A DNA stretch of 64,000 nt from positions 874,808 to 938,807 of the forward strand of contig DDTO01000004.1 of assembly GCA_002344135.1 (NCBI GenBank), read 5' to 3'. This stretch comes from Chthonomonas sp. UBA2362. GTDB lineage: Bacteria > Armatimonadota > Fimbriimonadia > Fimbriimonadales > Fimbriimonadaceae. The translations under genes were made by a program, and so were the position numbers. Positions 49,291-58,447 of this stretch are shown here, piece by piece (positions within the stretch are counted from its first letter, which is position 1; every line of letters starts with the position of its first letter). The notes beneath the pieces were generated by a model that worked only from the letters and a program-made list of their open reading frames with translations, was not told the origin of the DNA and did not search any database.

Positions 49291-52200
49291 TTGAATTTAC
49301 TCGCACTGGCGCTCGTCGCCACGGCTCAGCCGAGCCTGGAAATGCGACTCATGCGCTTTCCCGCTATCTCCGGTGATCGCTACGTCTTCACCCATGCAGC
49401 CGATCTTTGGATCGCCAACGTCGACGGTGGCTACGCGAGGCGCCTCACCTCGCACCCGGGCAGCGAACAGTTCGCCCGCTTCAGTCCCGACGGCAAGACC
49501 ATCGCCTTTACCGCCTCCTACGACGGGAACACCGACGTCTACACGATTCCCGTGGAAGGCGGCGAGCCCAAGCGAATCACCTACGCCCCCGAATCGGACA
49601 ACTTGATCGGTTGGACACCCGATGGCAAGATCGCCTACAAGAGCGGCAACGGATCGTTCGGCGGCTTTATGCCGCGGCTCTGGATCGTCGATGCGAAGGG
49701 TGGGTTCCCCACTTCGACGCCGGTCATGGAGATCGACCAAGGCACCTTCAGCCCGGATGGCAACGCCCTGGCCTACAACCGCATGGGCTCGCACGCCTTC
49801 AACTGGCGAAGGTACCGAGGTGGAACCCAAGGCGTGATCAGCTTTTTCGATCTGAAGACCCTCGCTTACTCGGAGATTCCCCATGGAAAGGAAAACTCGT
49901 GGTTCCCCATGTGGGTCGGCAAGTCGGTCTTCTTCATCAGCGACAAGAATCAAGGCACGGTGAATCTATACCGCTACGATATAGACTCCAAGCGCGTCGA
50001 GCAAATCACCCGATACGCGGACGCCGACATCCGCTGGCCGAGCACGGACGGGAAGCGAATTGTCTTCGAGCGAGACGGCTACCTCTGGACCTATACGATC
50101 GCCGGCGGAAAGATCGACAAACTGAATCCGCAGGTCGAAGGAGAGAAGCTTGCCGCACGGCCTAGCCTTAAAAAGTTAGGCAATCAGATTTCGACCATCT
50201 CCATCTCGCCGAGCGGCGCGCGCGTGGCGGTCGAGGCACGGGGAGAGATCTTCACCCTTCCCGCCAAGAGCGGCGAGATCAGGAACCTGGACGAATCTCC
50301 CGGCAGCCGCCAGCGCTTCCCCGTCTGGTCGCCCGACGGCAAGACGATCGCCTACATCAGCGACGCAACCGGTGAGTTCGAACTATACACTGTGCCCCAG
50401 ATGGGCGGGACGCCGACCCAAATCACAACGGGCGGACGCCACATGTTCACTAACTTAGAGTGGTCCCCCGACGGCAAGTACATCACGACAATGAACATGG
50501 ACACTGAGGTCCATCTGATCGAGCTTGCAACCAAGAAGGTCACGCGCTTAACGCGCGGGATGCAGAATGCCTACGACTGGTCGCCCGACAGCGCATGGAT
50601 CGCCTACCTGGAAGCGGGCGACAATCTCTTCAGCGCGATATGGCTGTACGAGGTTGCCACCGGCAAGCGGACGAAAATCACCGAAGGGTTCTACCGAGAC
50701 GACTTGGTTTCTTGGGACCTGTCGGGCAAGTACCTCTACCTCATCTCCGGTCGCACTTATCAGCCACAGCAGTCCGGATTCGAGTTTGCTATGCAGACCG
50801 GGGACTCTCAGCGCATCTACGTGCTGCTTCTGACCAAGGCGCAAACCAATCCCCTGCGGCCGCCGCCCGACGAGGAAGGCGCGGAGAAGCCCAAGCCGGA
50901 TGCCGACAAGAAGGTCAAGATCGACTTCGACGACATCGAGGATCGGCTGTTACCCCTTCCGCTGCCGGTGGGAAGCTATCCGTTCATCGTCGGCCTCGAA
51001 AACGCCGTGCTGTATTTCTCGGGTGGAATGTTGAATAAGTTCGACCTCAACAGCCGCCAGAGCGAAGTCCTCTCTGCAGAGCCGATCCCTGGGCCACTCA
51101 GGCTGTCCTTCAATCCAGGTCGGACGAAAATGGCCTACTACGCCGCGGGGACTCTCGGCATCGCGAACGTAGCTCCTGGATTCCGAATCGGCGCCGGCCG
51201 CGTCGATACGAACAATCTCGAGGCTTGGGTCGATCCTAAGCTGGAGTGGAGGCAGATATACAACGAAGCGTGGCGCTATATGCGCGACCACTTCTACGAT
51301 CCAGCCCTCGGGGGAATCGACTTCGAAGCCCGCGCCAAGCATTGGGAGAACCTGCTTCCCTACGTGGCCCATCGTGCGGACCTCAATTACGTGCTCGGCC
51401 TCATGATGGGTGAGCTCGGCACGGGTCACTCCTACGTCGGCGGGGGCGACATGGGCCAGATTCCGCCTCCCGTGCCCGTTGGAGCGCTAGGCGCAGAGTA
51501 CGAGCGAGTGGGCAACTATGTGCGCCTCTCGAAAATCTTCAAGGGGGATGGCTTCGTCGAGGGCGAGCGCGGGCCTCTTCGCGAGCCTGGCGTTGATGTA
51601 AAGGTCGGCGACTACCTTCTAGCCATCGACGGCAAGCCCGTGCGAGGCAATATGAACCCCGACCAACTCTTGGTCGGCAAAGTCGGCAAGCCGGTACGCA
51701 TCACCGTTAACTCCCGACCCGACGACACCGGCGCGAAGACCTACGTCGTTCGACCGCTATCGAACGATCAGAACCTGCGCTACATCGACTGGGTCGAAGG
51801 TAATCGCAAGAAGGTTGCGGCACTATCGGGCGGAAGGATCGGATACATGCACGTCCCGAACACGAGCACCGAGGGCTTCATCGGCTTTCTCAAGGGTTGG
51901 TTCTCACAGTCCGATAAGCAAGCGTTGGTGATCGACGAGCGCTGGAACGGCGGCGGCGACATTGCCTGGTACATGGTGGAGTTTCTGTCCCGCGAAATGG
52001 TCGGCGCAGTGAAGGGTCGATCGTGGGATCGCATCCTCACCTACCCGTGGCAGACTCCGTTCGGGCCGAAAGCCATGCTCATCAACGGCTATGCGGGCTC
52101 CGGCGGCGACCTCTTCCCGTGGATGTTCAAGAAAGCGGGACTCGGTCCGCTTATCGGCGAGCGCACTTGGGGCGGACTGGTCGGCATCGACGGCGGAGCG

Positions 52201-52452
52201 CAGTTGGTGGATGGCGGTACTTTCACGGCACCGGCGTTCGGTCTCTACGACGGCCGGACGGGCGAGTGGATCGCGGAGAACGTGGGAATCGATCCCGACA
52301 TCCGGGTCGACTTGCGACCGGACCTGCTGGCCAAAGGCGAGGATCCTCAACTCGAGCGCGCGGTGCAGTACTTGCTCGAAGAACTCAAGAAGAACCCGCC
52401 AAAGCCGGTGGCCGATCCGCCATATCCGAAGCAGAAAGTCGGCGGCGGTTAG
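49291..52452 (+). CDS. Tricorn protease homolog (S41 family)
   Basis: A 1053-residue protease. N-terminal beta-propeller repeats (SPDGKTIAF, WSPDGKTIAY, WSPDGKYITT) form two propellers; a PDZ domain follows near 750-850, and the catalytic S41 core has NGYAGSGGD with the nucleophile serine near residue 936. Tricorn degrades oligopeptides to small peptides, working with aminopeptidases; an M29 aminopeptidase lies at 58448. The TTG start is set by an AGGAGGG site nearby. Confidence 0.9.
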   Translation: MNLLALALVATAQPSLEMRLMRFPAISGDRYVFTHAADLWIANVDGGYARRLTSHPGSEQFARFSPDGKTIAFTASYDGNTDVYTIPVEGGEPKRITYAPESDNLIGWTPDGKIAYKSGNGSFGGFMPRLWIVDAKGGFPTSTPVMEIDQGTFSPDGNALAYNRMGSHAFNWRRYRGGTQGVISFFDLKTLAYSEIPHGKENSWFPMWVGKSVFFISDKNQGTVNLYRYDIDSKRVEQITRYADADIRWPSTDGKRIVFERDGYLWTYTIAGGKIDKLNPQVEGEKLAARPSLKKLGNQISTISISPSGARVAVEARGEIFTLPAKSGEIRNLDESPGSRQRFPVWSPDGKTIAYISDATGEFELYTVPQMGGTPTQITTGGRHMFTNLEWSPDGKYITTMNMDTEVHLIELATKKVTRLTRGMQNAYDWSPDSAWIAYLEAGDNLFSAIWLYEVATGKRTKITEGFYRDDLVSWDLSGKYLYLISGRTYQPQQSGFEFAMQTGDSQRIYVLLLTKAQTNPLRPPPDEEGAEKPKPDADKKVKIDFDDIEDRLLPLPLPVGSYPFIVGLENAVLYFSGGMLNKFDLNSRQSEVLSAEPIPGPLRLSFNPGRTKMAYYAAGTLGIANVAPGFRIGAGRVDTNNLEAWVDPKLEWRQIYNEAWRYMRDHFYDPALGGIDFEARAKHWENLLPYVAHRADLNYVLGLMMGELGTGHSYVGGGDMGQIPPPVPVGALGAEYERVGNYVRLSKIFKGDGFVEGERGPLREPGVDVKVGDYLLAIDGKPVRGNMNPDQLLVGKVGKPVRITVNSRPDDTGAKTYVVRPLSNDQNLRYIDWVEGNRKKVAALSGGRIGYMHVPNTSTEGFIGFLKGWFSQSDKQALVIDERWNGGGDIAWYMVEFLSREMVGAVKGRSWDRILTYPWQTPFGPKAMLINGYAGSGGDLFPWMFKKAGLGPLIGERTWGGLVGIDGGAQLVDGGTFTAPAFGLYDGRTGEWIAENVGIDPDIRVDLRPDLLAKGEDPQLERAVQYLLEELKKNPPKPVADPPYPKQKVGGG

Positions 52453-52676
52453 GCCCCGGCCACCACGAACGGGGCGACGGTACCCGGGGGATGGATCGTG
52501 CCCCCGGAGGCCGTCGGCCCGACGGAAGCGACGGGATCGCCAGCCAGCGATGCATGCTCCCAATCCGAGGTACCCGGTCCGCGCATAGGTCCCCGGACCC
52601 AATCGAGTCCGGTTACTCCCGGAACTGGCGCATCATGTTCTCGGAAGCCCGGCAAGACCGGGCGAGGAAGAGAGAT
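52453..52676. other. Gap before the GH44 gene
   Basis: Roughly 220 bases with several short GC hairpins but no gene, known riboswitch or clear promoter that I recognise. It may form a structured leader for the glucanase mRNA. Confidence 0.4.
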
Positions 52677-54281
52677 ATGCGTCACACCGTTCTTGCCTTG
52701 CTCGTCGTTCTCGGTCCGGTTTTCGCCGGCGCCCAAGCTGTTGCCATCGCCGTCGATGTCAACCGGGATCGGAAGCCGATCAATCCGAACATCTACGGCC
52801 TAGCCTATGCGTCCAGCACTCAGCTGCGCGACCTCAACGCCACTCTCAACCGCCGAGGAGGCAACCCGACGAGCCGCTACAACTGGACCCAGAACGCCGA
52901 CAATCGCGGCTTCGACTGGTTCTTCGAGAGCCTTCCCTACCCCAGCCCGAATGCCAACGGCGAGACCGACGCATTCGTGCAAAACTCGAAGACCGGTGGG
53001 GCAGAACCGATGCTCACGATGCCGATGATCGATTGGGTCGCCAAACTCGGCCCCGGTCGCAGCAGGCTCGCCAGCTTCTCTGTTCAGAAGTACGGCCGGC
53101 AGCAAGGCGCAGATCCCGGGTGGTCCGACGCTGGCAATGGCGTCCGACAGGCCGGCACGACGCTCACCGGCAACGATCCGAACGATGCCAATGTCCAGAA
53201 CTCCACTGCCCTACAGGGTGCCTGGGTCGATGCTCTCAAGCAGCGCTGGGGATCGGCCGCCACCACTGGCGTCAAGTACTACCTGCTCGACAACGAGCCG
53301 AGCATCTGGTTCGAAGCCCATCGTGACGTCGCGCCTGCCGGACTCACGATGGACCAGGCCAAGCAAAAGATGATCGACTACGCGTTGACCGTCAAGAACC
53401 GCGAGCCGAACGCGCTCGTCCTCGGACCGGAAGAGTGGGGATGGGGCGGGTTCATCTACAGCGGCTTCGATCAACAAGCCGGCGCCCAGAACGGCTACAC
53501 GAACTTCCCCGACCGAAACGCACACGGCGGCATCGACTACGTTCCCTATCTCCTCCAGAAGATGCGCCAGGCTCAAGCGCAATACGGTCGACGGCTTCTC
53601 GATGTCCTGAGCCTCCACTACTACCCGCAGAGCGGCGAGTTTTCGAACGATGTCTCCCCGAACATGCAGTTGCTTCGCAACCGGTCGACTCGCTCCCTAT
53701 GGGATCCCAACTACGTGGACGTCTCTTGGATCTCCACCAAGGTCAACCTCATCCCACGCATGCGGTCCTGGGTCAACCAGCACTATCCCGGCACCAGGAT
53801 CGCCCTCACCGAATACAACTGGGGAGCGGAAGGTCACATCAACGGCGCCACCGCCCAAGCGGACTGCCTCGGCATCTTCGGACGCGAGGGCCTCGACCTG
53901 GCCAACCGATGGACCACGCCCGCCACCAACTCTCCGGCTTACAACGCCTTCAAGATGTATCGCAACTACGACGGCCGCAAGTCCACCTTCGGCGAAACCA
54001 GTGTCCGCGCCACGGTCCCCAACCCGGACGAAGTTGCCGCATTCGCCGCCCGACGAGCGAGCGATGGCGCACTGACGATCATGGTGATCAATAAGAGACT
54101 CACCGGAAACACCGCGGCCACGATCAATCTCACCGGAATCACCGGAAACCGTGTCGTAGAGGCTCACCAGCTGAAGGCTTCACCCAACCGGATCGTCCGT
54201 CTCGCCGACTTGCGGACGGCGTCGAGCCGATTGACCGCCACGTTGCCGGCGCAGAGCATCACGCTGTTCGTCGTGAAGTAG
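52677..54281 (+). CDS. Glycoside hydrolase family 44 endoglucanase
   Basis: A 534-residue secreted enzyme with a signal peptide (LALLVVLGPVFAGAQA). GH44 hydrolyses beta-1,4-glucans and xyloglucan. The acid/base glutamate is in YYLLDNEPSIW (Glu207) and the nucleophile in RIALTEYNWGAE (Glu379). The C-terminal ~85 residues form the small beta domain of the family. No carbohydrate-binding module is attached. It converges with rpoN six bases later. Confidence 0.9.
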   Translation: MRHTVLALLVVLGPVFAGAQAVAIAVDVNRDRKPINPNIYGLAYASSTQLRDLNATLNRRGGNPTSRYNWTQNADNRGFDWFFESLPYPSPNANGETDAFVQNSKTGGAEPMLTMPMIDWVAKLGPGRSRLASFSVQKYGRQQGADPGWSDAGNGVRQAGTTLTGNDPNDANVQNSTALQGAWVDALKQRWGSAATTGVKYYLLDNEPSIWFEAHRDVAPAGLTMDQAKQKMIDYALTVKNREPNALVLGPEEWGWGGFIYSGFDQQAGAQNGYTNFPDRNAHGGIDYVPYLLQKMRQAQAQYGRRLLDVLSLHYYPQSGEFSNDVSPNMQLLRNRSTRSLWDPNYVDVSWISTKVNLIPRMRSWVNQHYPGTRIALTEYNWGAEGHINGATAQADCLGIFGREGLDLANRWTTPATNSPAYNAFKMYRNYDGRKSTFGETSVRATVPNPDEVAAFAARRASDGALTIMVINKRLTGNTAATINLTGITGNRVVEAHQLKASPNRIVRLADLRTASSRLTATLPAQSITLFVVK

Positions 54282-54286
54282 CCGGT

Positions 54287-55672
54287 CTAGGCTGACTTTC
54301 GACGGCGCGAGGAAAGCTGCTTGCTTCTGTCGCGATATTTGTTCACCGTTCGCCGAGCGACCTTGACGCCACGCTCGGCGAGCATCTGCGCGATCCGCTC
54401 GTCCGAGAGCGGGCTGTTCGGATTCTCGTGGGCGAGAATCTCCTCGATCAGCTTCTGAACGCGCAGAGCCGGCTTGAAGAAGACCTCGAACGAGACGACC
54501 TCGCCGTTGGCAAGCTGGGCGAACTTTCCGAGTGTGGCTCGGCTGACCGTACTCTCATGAACTCCCAACTGCTCGGCCAACTGCGTGCGAGTGAGCGAAT
54601 TGAGGAATCGGTACTCGCCAGTAGCGATGAACCCAGGCTGGTGCTCGAGAAGAGCTTGGCCGATGCGTCGCATGGTCCGGTGGCGCTGCTCGATCGCCTC
54701 TATGAACCGGGAGGCTCGATCGATGTACTCACCCAAATGCTGTTTCTCGCCCTGGGGAGGTCGCGGCATGCGTCGGAGTTCTTCTTGCCTCCGCCGGTAG
54801 GCCCAGCTAATGGTTAGAGCGTGATCCTGTTCCCCCATCACTTCGATCACCCACCCGCTTTCATGGAGGTGAAATGCGAGATCGGGGCGCGCAGCCGCGG
54901 CGGAGCGGTCCTGGGGAGCGTTGCCGGTCCGATAACTTTCACCCGGGAACGGATTCAGACCCAGGATCACGCGGAACGCCTCATCGACGACTTCCGTGAG
55001 CACCCTGAACCGCCGCATGATCGGGCGGTAGTTCCTATCGCGGAAGTCCTCGAAGTGGTGGCGCACGATCGCCCGGGCCAGTTTTCCTTCGAGGCTCTGG
55101 ACGTCTTGCAGCTGAAGCAGGAGGCACTCTTGCACGGTGGTTGCCCCGATGCCTCGCGGCTCGCACCGCTGGAGCCGACGCAAGACTGTTTCCGCGTCCT
55201 CCAGGCTGCAGCCGCAGTCGAGTGCCGCCTCTTCGACGCTAACCGTCAGGTATCCCCGCTCGTTCAGGCAGCCGATCAGGTATTCGCCGACCGACTTCAA
55301 CCGAGCCGGCAGTTTCGGAAGCAGCTGCGCGGTTAAATGATCCGACAGAGAGTCCGACGTCGCCGCGAAATCCAGCCAGTCGGCTTCGTCGGCGTTAGAA
55401 CCTTGCGGGAGGCTCCGATGGAACTCGAAATCCTCCGATGCCGGCCTCAGCTCGGACGGCGCGATGCTGCGCAGAATCGTCTCGCGGGTGAGCGGCTCGC
55501 TCGAGTCGTGCAGCCGCTCGAGCGCCGGATTCTCCATGAGTTCGTTTTCGATCGCAGAGTCCAGTTCGGTACTGGCCAACTGCAGCAGTTGGCTGGTGAG
55601 AATGACCCGGGGGTCTACCCTTACACCGAGTCCGGTCTGCTGTTCCTGTCGCTGCCCTATCCCATACCGCAC
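54287..55672 (-). CDS. rpoN: RNA polymerase sigma-54 factor RpoN
   Basis: A 461-residue alternative sigma factor that needs bacterial enhancer-binding proteins to open promoters with -24/-12 elements. Region I shows the leucine/glutamine-rich helices (LTSQLLQLASTELD, ENELMENPALE); the core-binding region and HTH follow; the RpoN box is ARRTVNKYR near residue 440. GTG start with GGAGGA upstream. No enhancer-binding protein is seen in this window. Confidence 0.95.
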   Translation of the reverse strand: MRYGIGQRQEQQTGLGVRVDPRVILTSQLLQLASTELDSAIENELMENPALERLHDSSEPLTRETILRSIAPSELRPASEDFEFHRSLPQGSNADEADWLDFAATSDSLSDHLTAQLLPKLPARLKSVGEYLIGCLNERGYLTVSVEEAALDCGCSLEDAETVLRRLQRCEPRGIGATTVQECLLLQLQDVQSLEGKLARAIVRHHFEDFRDRNYRPIMRRFRVLTEVVDEAFRVILGLNPFPGESYRTGNAPQDRSAAAARPDLAFHLHESGWVIEVMGEQDHALTISWAYRRRQEELRRMPRPPQGEKQHLGEYIDRASRFIEAIEQRHRTMRRIGQALLEHQPGFIATGEYRFLNSLTRTQLAEQLGVHESTVSRATLGKFAQLANGEVVSFEVFFKPALRVQKLIEEILAHENPNSPLSDERIAQMLAERGVKVARRTVNKYRDRSKQLSSRRRKSA

Positions 55673-55756
55673 GATCGCTCCTCCATGGCCACGCCGCCTC
55701 TATCGCAATGGTCGGCGGCTGGAATCGCCTGCTCACGGGAGAAGTGCCGGTTCTCG

Positions 55757-56704
55757 CTACGATCGGGCCATCGCCAGCTCGATCAAGGAGCGTGCAGGGC
55801 GGAAACTCACGTCCTCGATGACGGTCTCGAGCACAGTGACCGACACGTTCGATCTTCCGTCGAGAAGCGCGCCGACCACGTCTTCGACCAGCCCCTCCGG
55901 TGTCGACGCCCCGCTGGTCACACCAATCGACCGGTATTCGCTGGCCCAAGCCGGATCGACCTCGTCGGGAGTCATCAGCAGGTGGGATCGCACTCCGCAG
56001 GCTTCAGCGACCTCGCGAAGCCGATTGCTGTTCGAGGACGTGCCCGAACCGACGACGAGGATAAGTTCACACTCGCGGGCCAAAGCGCGAACGGCTGCTT
56101 GGCGGTTGGTCGTCGCGTAACAGATGTCCTCTTTCTTCGGCAGCTCGAGGTGAGGAAACCGGCGCTGGAGCACGGCCAGGGTGCGCTGAACTTCGTCGAC
56201 GCTGAGCGTGGTCTGGGTGAGCACGGCCAGGCGGTCGGCTTGAGGAAGTTCGAGGCGTTCAGCGTCCTCGGGCGTTTCTACAAGCGCCATCCGATCGGGA
56301 GCCTCGCCCATGGTTCCCTCTGCCTCCGCATGGCCTTCGTGGCCGATGTAGATCATGAAGTAGCCTTGGCGGGCGTAGTAGCGGGCTTCGTTGTGAACCT
56401 TGGTGACAAGGGGGCAGGTGGCGTCGATGACGGTCAGATTACGGGAGTCGGCCTCTCGCCGCACTTCGGGAGAGACGCCGTGTGCGGAGAACACGACGGG
56501 CATGCCTTCGGGAATCTCGTCGATGTCCTCGACGAAGACCACGCCTCGCGCCTCGAAGCTGCGGACGACCCACTCGTTATGGACAATCGCGTGGCGGACG
56601 TAGAGCGGCGCGCCGTGGATCTTCAGCGCGAGATCGACAACCTCGATCGCGTAAGCGACTCCCGCGCAAAACCCGCGCGGGGCGGCGAGTACGATCCGCT
56701 CCAC
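55757..56704 (-). CDS. ispH: 4-hydroxy-3-methylbut-2-enyl diphosphate reductase IspH
   Basis: This 315-residue enzyme completes the methylerythritol phosphate pathway, making isopentenyl and dimethylallyl diphosphate. The three cysteines for the iron-sulfur cluster are Cys13 (RGFCAG), Cys97 (DATCPLV) and Cys195 (DICYATTNRQ), at positions matching the E. coli enzyme. The catalytic TTN and GSGTSSNS motifs are also present. GTG start with TAGAAT six bases upstream. Confidence 0.97.
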   Translation of the reverse strand: MERIVLAAPRGFCAGVAYAIEVVDLALKIHGAPLYVRHAIVHNEWVVRSFEARGVVFVEDIDEIPEGMPVVFSAHGVSPEVRREADSRNLTVIDATCPLVTKVHNEARYYARQGYFMIYIGHEGHAEAEGTMGEAPDRMALVETPEDAERLELPQADRLAVLTQTTLSVDEVQRTLAVLQRRFPHLELPKKEDICYATTNRQAAVRALARECELILVVGSGTSSNSNRLREVAEACGVRSHLLMTPDEVDPAWASEYRSIGVTSGASTPEGLVEDVVGALLDGRSNVSVTVLETVIEDVSFRPARSLIELAMARS

Positions 56705-56710
56705 GTCTCG

Positions 56711-56716
56711 ATTCTA
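56711..56716 (-). promoter_or_regulatory. -10 element of ispH, overlapping the redoxin stop codon
   Basis: On the minus strand TAGAAT, six bases, GTG 56704. The first three bases of the hexamer are the TAG stop of the preceding redoxin gene. Confidence 0.55.
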
Positions 56717-57289
56717 CCGGGGGTCCCGCTCCGGAATTCCGCATCCGATCGCGGGAGCCTGAGGCACCGAAACCGGCTTGCCGGCGAAAATCTCGCGCAA
56801 GGCGATGCGCAGGTCTTGCCGATACTCACGCGTCTTGGGGTTGCCGTGCTCCACATATCGATCGTCGATGCGACCGCGGTAAAGGAGTTTTCCCTTCGGA
56901 TCGAGCACCGCAGCCTCCGGGGTCACCGAGGCCCCGATCGGGCGCACGAATCGCCGCTCCGCATCGACGATGGCGGGGAACTCGAACTTGTACTCCTTCC
57001 CGTGGGCCTCGATCGCCTTCGCACCGACCGTCGTGTCCACGTAGATACGGTAGAACGCCGCGCCCTTCTTGCCGAACTCGGCCGCGATTCGAGCGATTTC
57101 CGGCGCGTACCGGTTGTTGATCGGGCAGTCGACGGTCATGAACAGGAGCACGGTTGCCTTGGCCTTCGGATCGGGGATCGCTCGGGTCTGCCCCTCGATA
57201 TCGGTAGCAGGTTCGAAAGTCAGAGGCTCGGCCGGAAATGGCTTTCCCTGCGACCCGATGACGGCGGCGAGAAGAAGTGCGGCGCTCAT
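56714..57289 (-). CDS. Redoxin/AhpC-TSA thioredoxin-fold protein
   Basis: A 191-residue thioredoxin-fold protein with one cysteine in the active-site position (MTVDCPINN, Cys55), followed by YAPEIARIAAEF and AVLDPKGKLLYRGRIDDRY. A short hydrophobic N-terminus could be a signal peptide. With a single Cys, a disulfide reductase CXXC role is excluded; a peroxiredoxin-like or carrier role is possible. Leaderless-type promoter. Confidence 0.8.
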   Translation of the reverse strand: MSAALLLAAVIGSQGKPFPAEPLTFEPATDIEGQTRAIPDPKAKATVLLFMTVDCPINNRYAPEIARIAAEFGKKGAAFYRIYVDTTVGAKAIEAHGKEYKFEFPAIVDAERRFVRPIGASVTPEAAVLDPKGKLLYRGRIDDRYVEHGNPKTREYRQDLRIALREIFAGKPVSVPQAPAIGCGIPERDPR

Positions 57290-57295
57290 CCCTTT

Positions 57296-57301
57296 ACTTT
57301 A
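57296..57301 (-). promoter_or_regulatory. -10 element of the redoxin gene, leaderless type
   Basis: On the minus strand TAAAGT, six bases, ATG 57289. Confidence 0.45.
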
Positions 57302-57342
57302 GGACGTTCATTGGGCCTAATGGATCACCGACATTCATGCGG

Positions 57343-57348
57343 TAAAAC
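57343..57348 (+). promoter_or_regulatory. -10 element of the zinc-ribbon protein gene
   Basis: TAAAAC, eight bases, ATG 57357. Weaker match than most. Confidence 0.3.
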
Positions 57349-57356
57349 CCCCGCCG

Positions 57357-58427
57357 ATGTCGAACAAGCGCTTCCCGTGCAATCAGTGCGGCGCCCAACT
57401 GTCCTTCGAGCCGGGCACCCACAGCTTGAAGTGCGAGTACTGCGGCTTCCTCAACGAGATCCCGCAGTCGGCTGAAGACATCGAAGAACTCGATTTCCAT
57501 CAATACCTCGATATCGCGCGGCAGGAGTCTGTTCCCGACAAGGAGCAGACCGTGAAGTGCTCGGCCTGCGCCGCGGAGTTTACCCTCGGGGGCCATGCGG
57601 TGAGCGACGCCTGCCCGTTTTGCGGCTCGAACACGATCGTGGCGATTCCACCCGAGGTGCGGATCAGGCCTAAGTCTCTGTTGCCCTTCGCGATCGATGC
57701 CCGCGCCTGCCGCGAGATCTACCAGAAGTGGATCACGAGCCGATGGCTTGCCCCGGCCGCGCTCAGGTCGTATGCCCGAGCTGAAGGAAAGATCGACGGC
57801 ATGTACATCCCCTACTGGACCTACGACACCAACACGACGAGTTGGTACACCGGCATGCGGGGCGACTACTACTACGAGACCGAAACCTATCGGGAGAACG
57901 GTGAAACGAAGACCCGACAAGTCCGCCGGACGCGCTGGACCCCTGCCTCCGGAACCGTTTGGCGACAGTTCGACGACGTGCTGGTCAACGGAAGTACGCG
58001 GTTGCCGGAGAAGCACGCGAGACGGCTGCAGAAGTGGGACCTCGAGAACCTCACCCCGTTCCAAGACGACTACCTCAGCGGTTTCCGAACGGAGCGTTAC
58101 CATGTCGGCCTGGAGGAGGGGTTCGGCCGCGCCCAAGAGATCATGACGCGGGTGATCCATGGGGACGTCCGCTCCGACATCGGCGGCGACGAGCAGCAGG
58201 TCTACTCCGTCGACACACAGTGGGACGACATCACCTTCAAGCACATCCTGGTCCCGATCTGGATCGGCGCTTACCAGTTCAAGGGAAAGTCGTACGGGTT
58301 CATGATCAACGGCCGCACCGGCGAAATCTCCGGCGATGCCCCCATCAGCCCGTGGAAGATCGCCCTGATCGTCTTCGGCGTCCTCGCCGTTATCGGCCTG
58401 GTTGTCTGGCTGGGCGGCAGAAGCTGA
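57357..58427 (+). CDS. Zinc-ribbon membrane-anchored protein
   Basis: A 356-residue protein with two N-terminal zinc ribbons: Cys8/Cys11 with Cys26/Cys29, and Cys68/Cys71 with Cys86/Cys89. A beta-rich body (IPYWTYDTNTTSWYTGMRGD) follows and a single C-terminal TM helix (about 335-352) anchors it with the ribbons in the cytoplasm. Annotated homologs are often labelled TFIIB-type zinc-finger or primosomal-protein-like, without proven function. Confidence 0.75.
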   Translation: MSNKRFPCNQCGAQLSFEPGTHSLKCEYCGFLNEIPQSAEDIEELDFHQYLDIARQESVPDKEQTVKCSACAAEFTLGGHAVSDACPFCGSNTIVAIPPEVRIRPKSLLPFAIDARACREIYQKWITSRWLAPAALRSYARAEGKIDGMYIPYWTYDTNTTSWYTGMRGDYYYETETYRENGETKTRQVRRTRWTPASGTVWRQFDDVLVNGSTRLPEKHARRLQKWDLENLTPFQDDYLSGFRTERYHVGLEEGFGRAQEIMTRVIHGDVRSDIGGDEQQVYSVDTQWDDITFKHILVPIWIGAYQFKGKSYGFMINGRTGEISGDAPISPWKIALIVFGVLAVIGLVVWLGGRS

Positions 58428-58435
58428 GCGGGATT

Positions 58436-58441
58436 CAGAAT
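58436..58441 (+). promoter_or_regulatory. -10 element of the aminopeptidase gene, leaderless type
   Basis: CAGAAT, six bases, ATG 58448. Confidence 0.4.
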
Positions 58442-58447
58442 AGGCGC

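Noticed and set aside
52453..52676. Cyclic-di-GMP or other riboswitch before the GH44 gene
   Set aside because: Hairpins are present but the conserved GEMM bases and other known aptamer cores could not be found.
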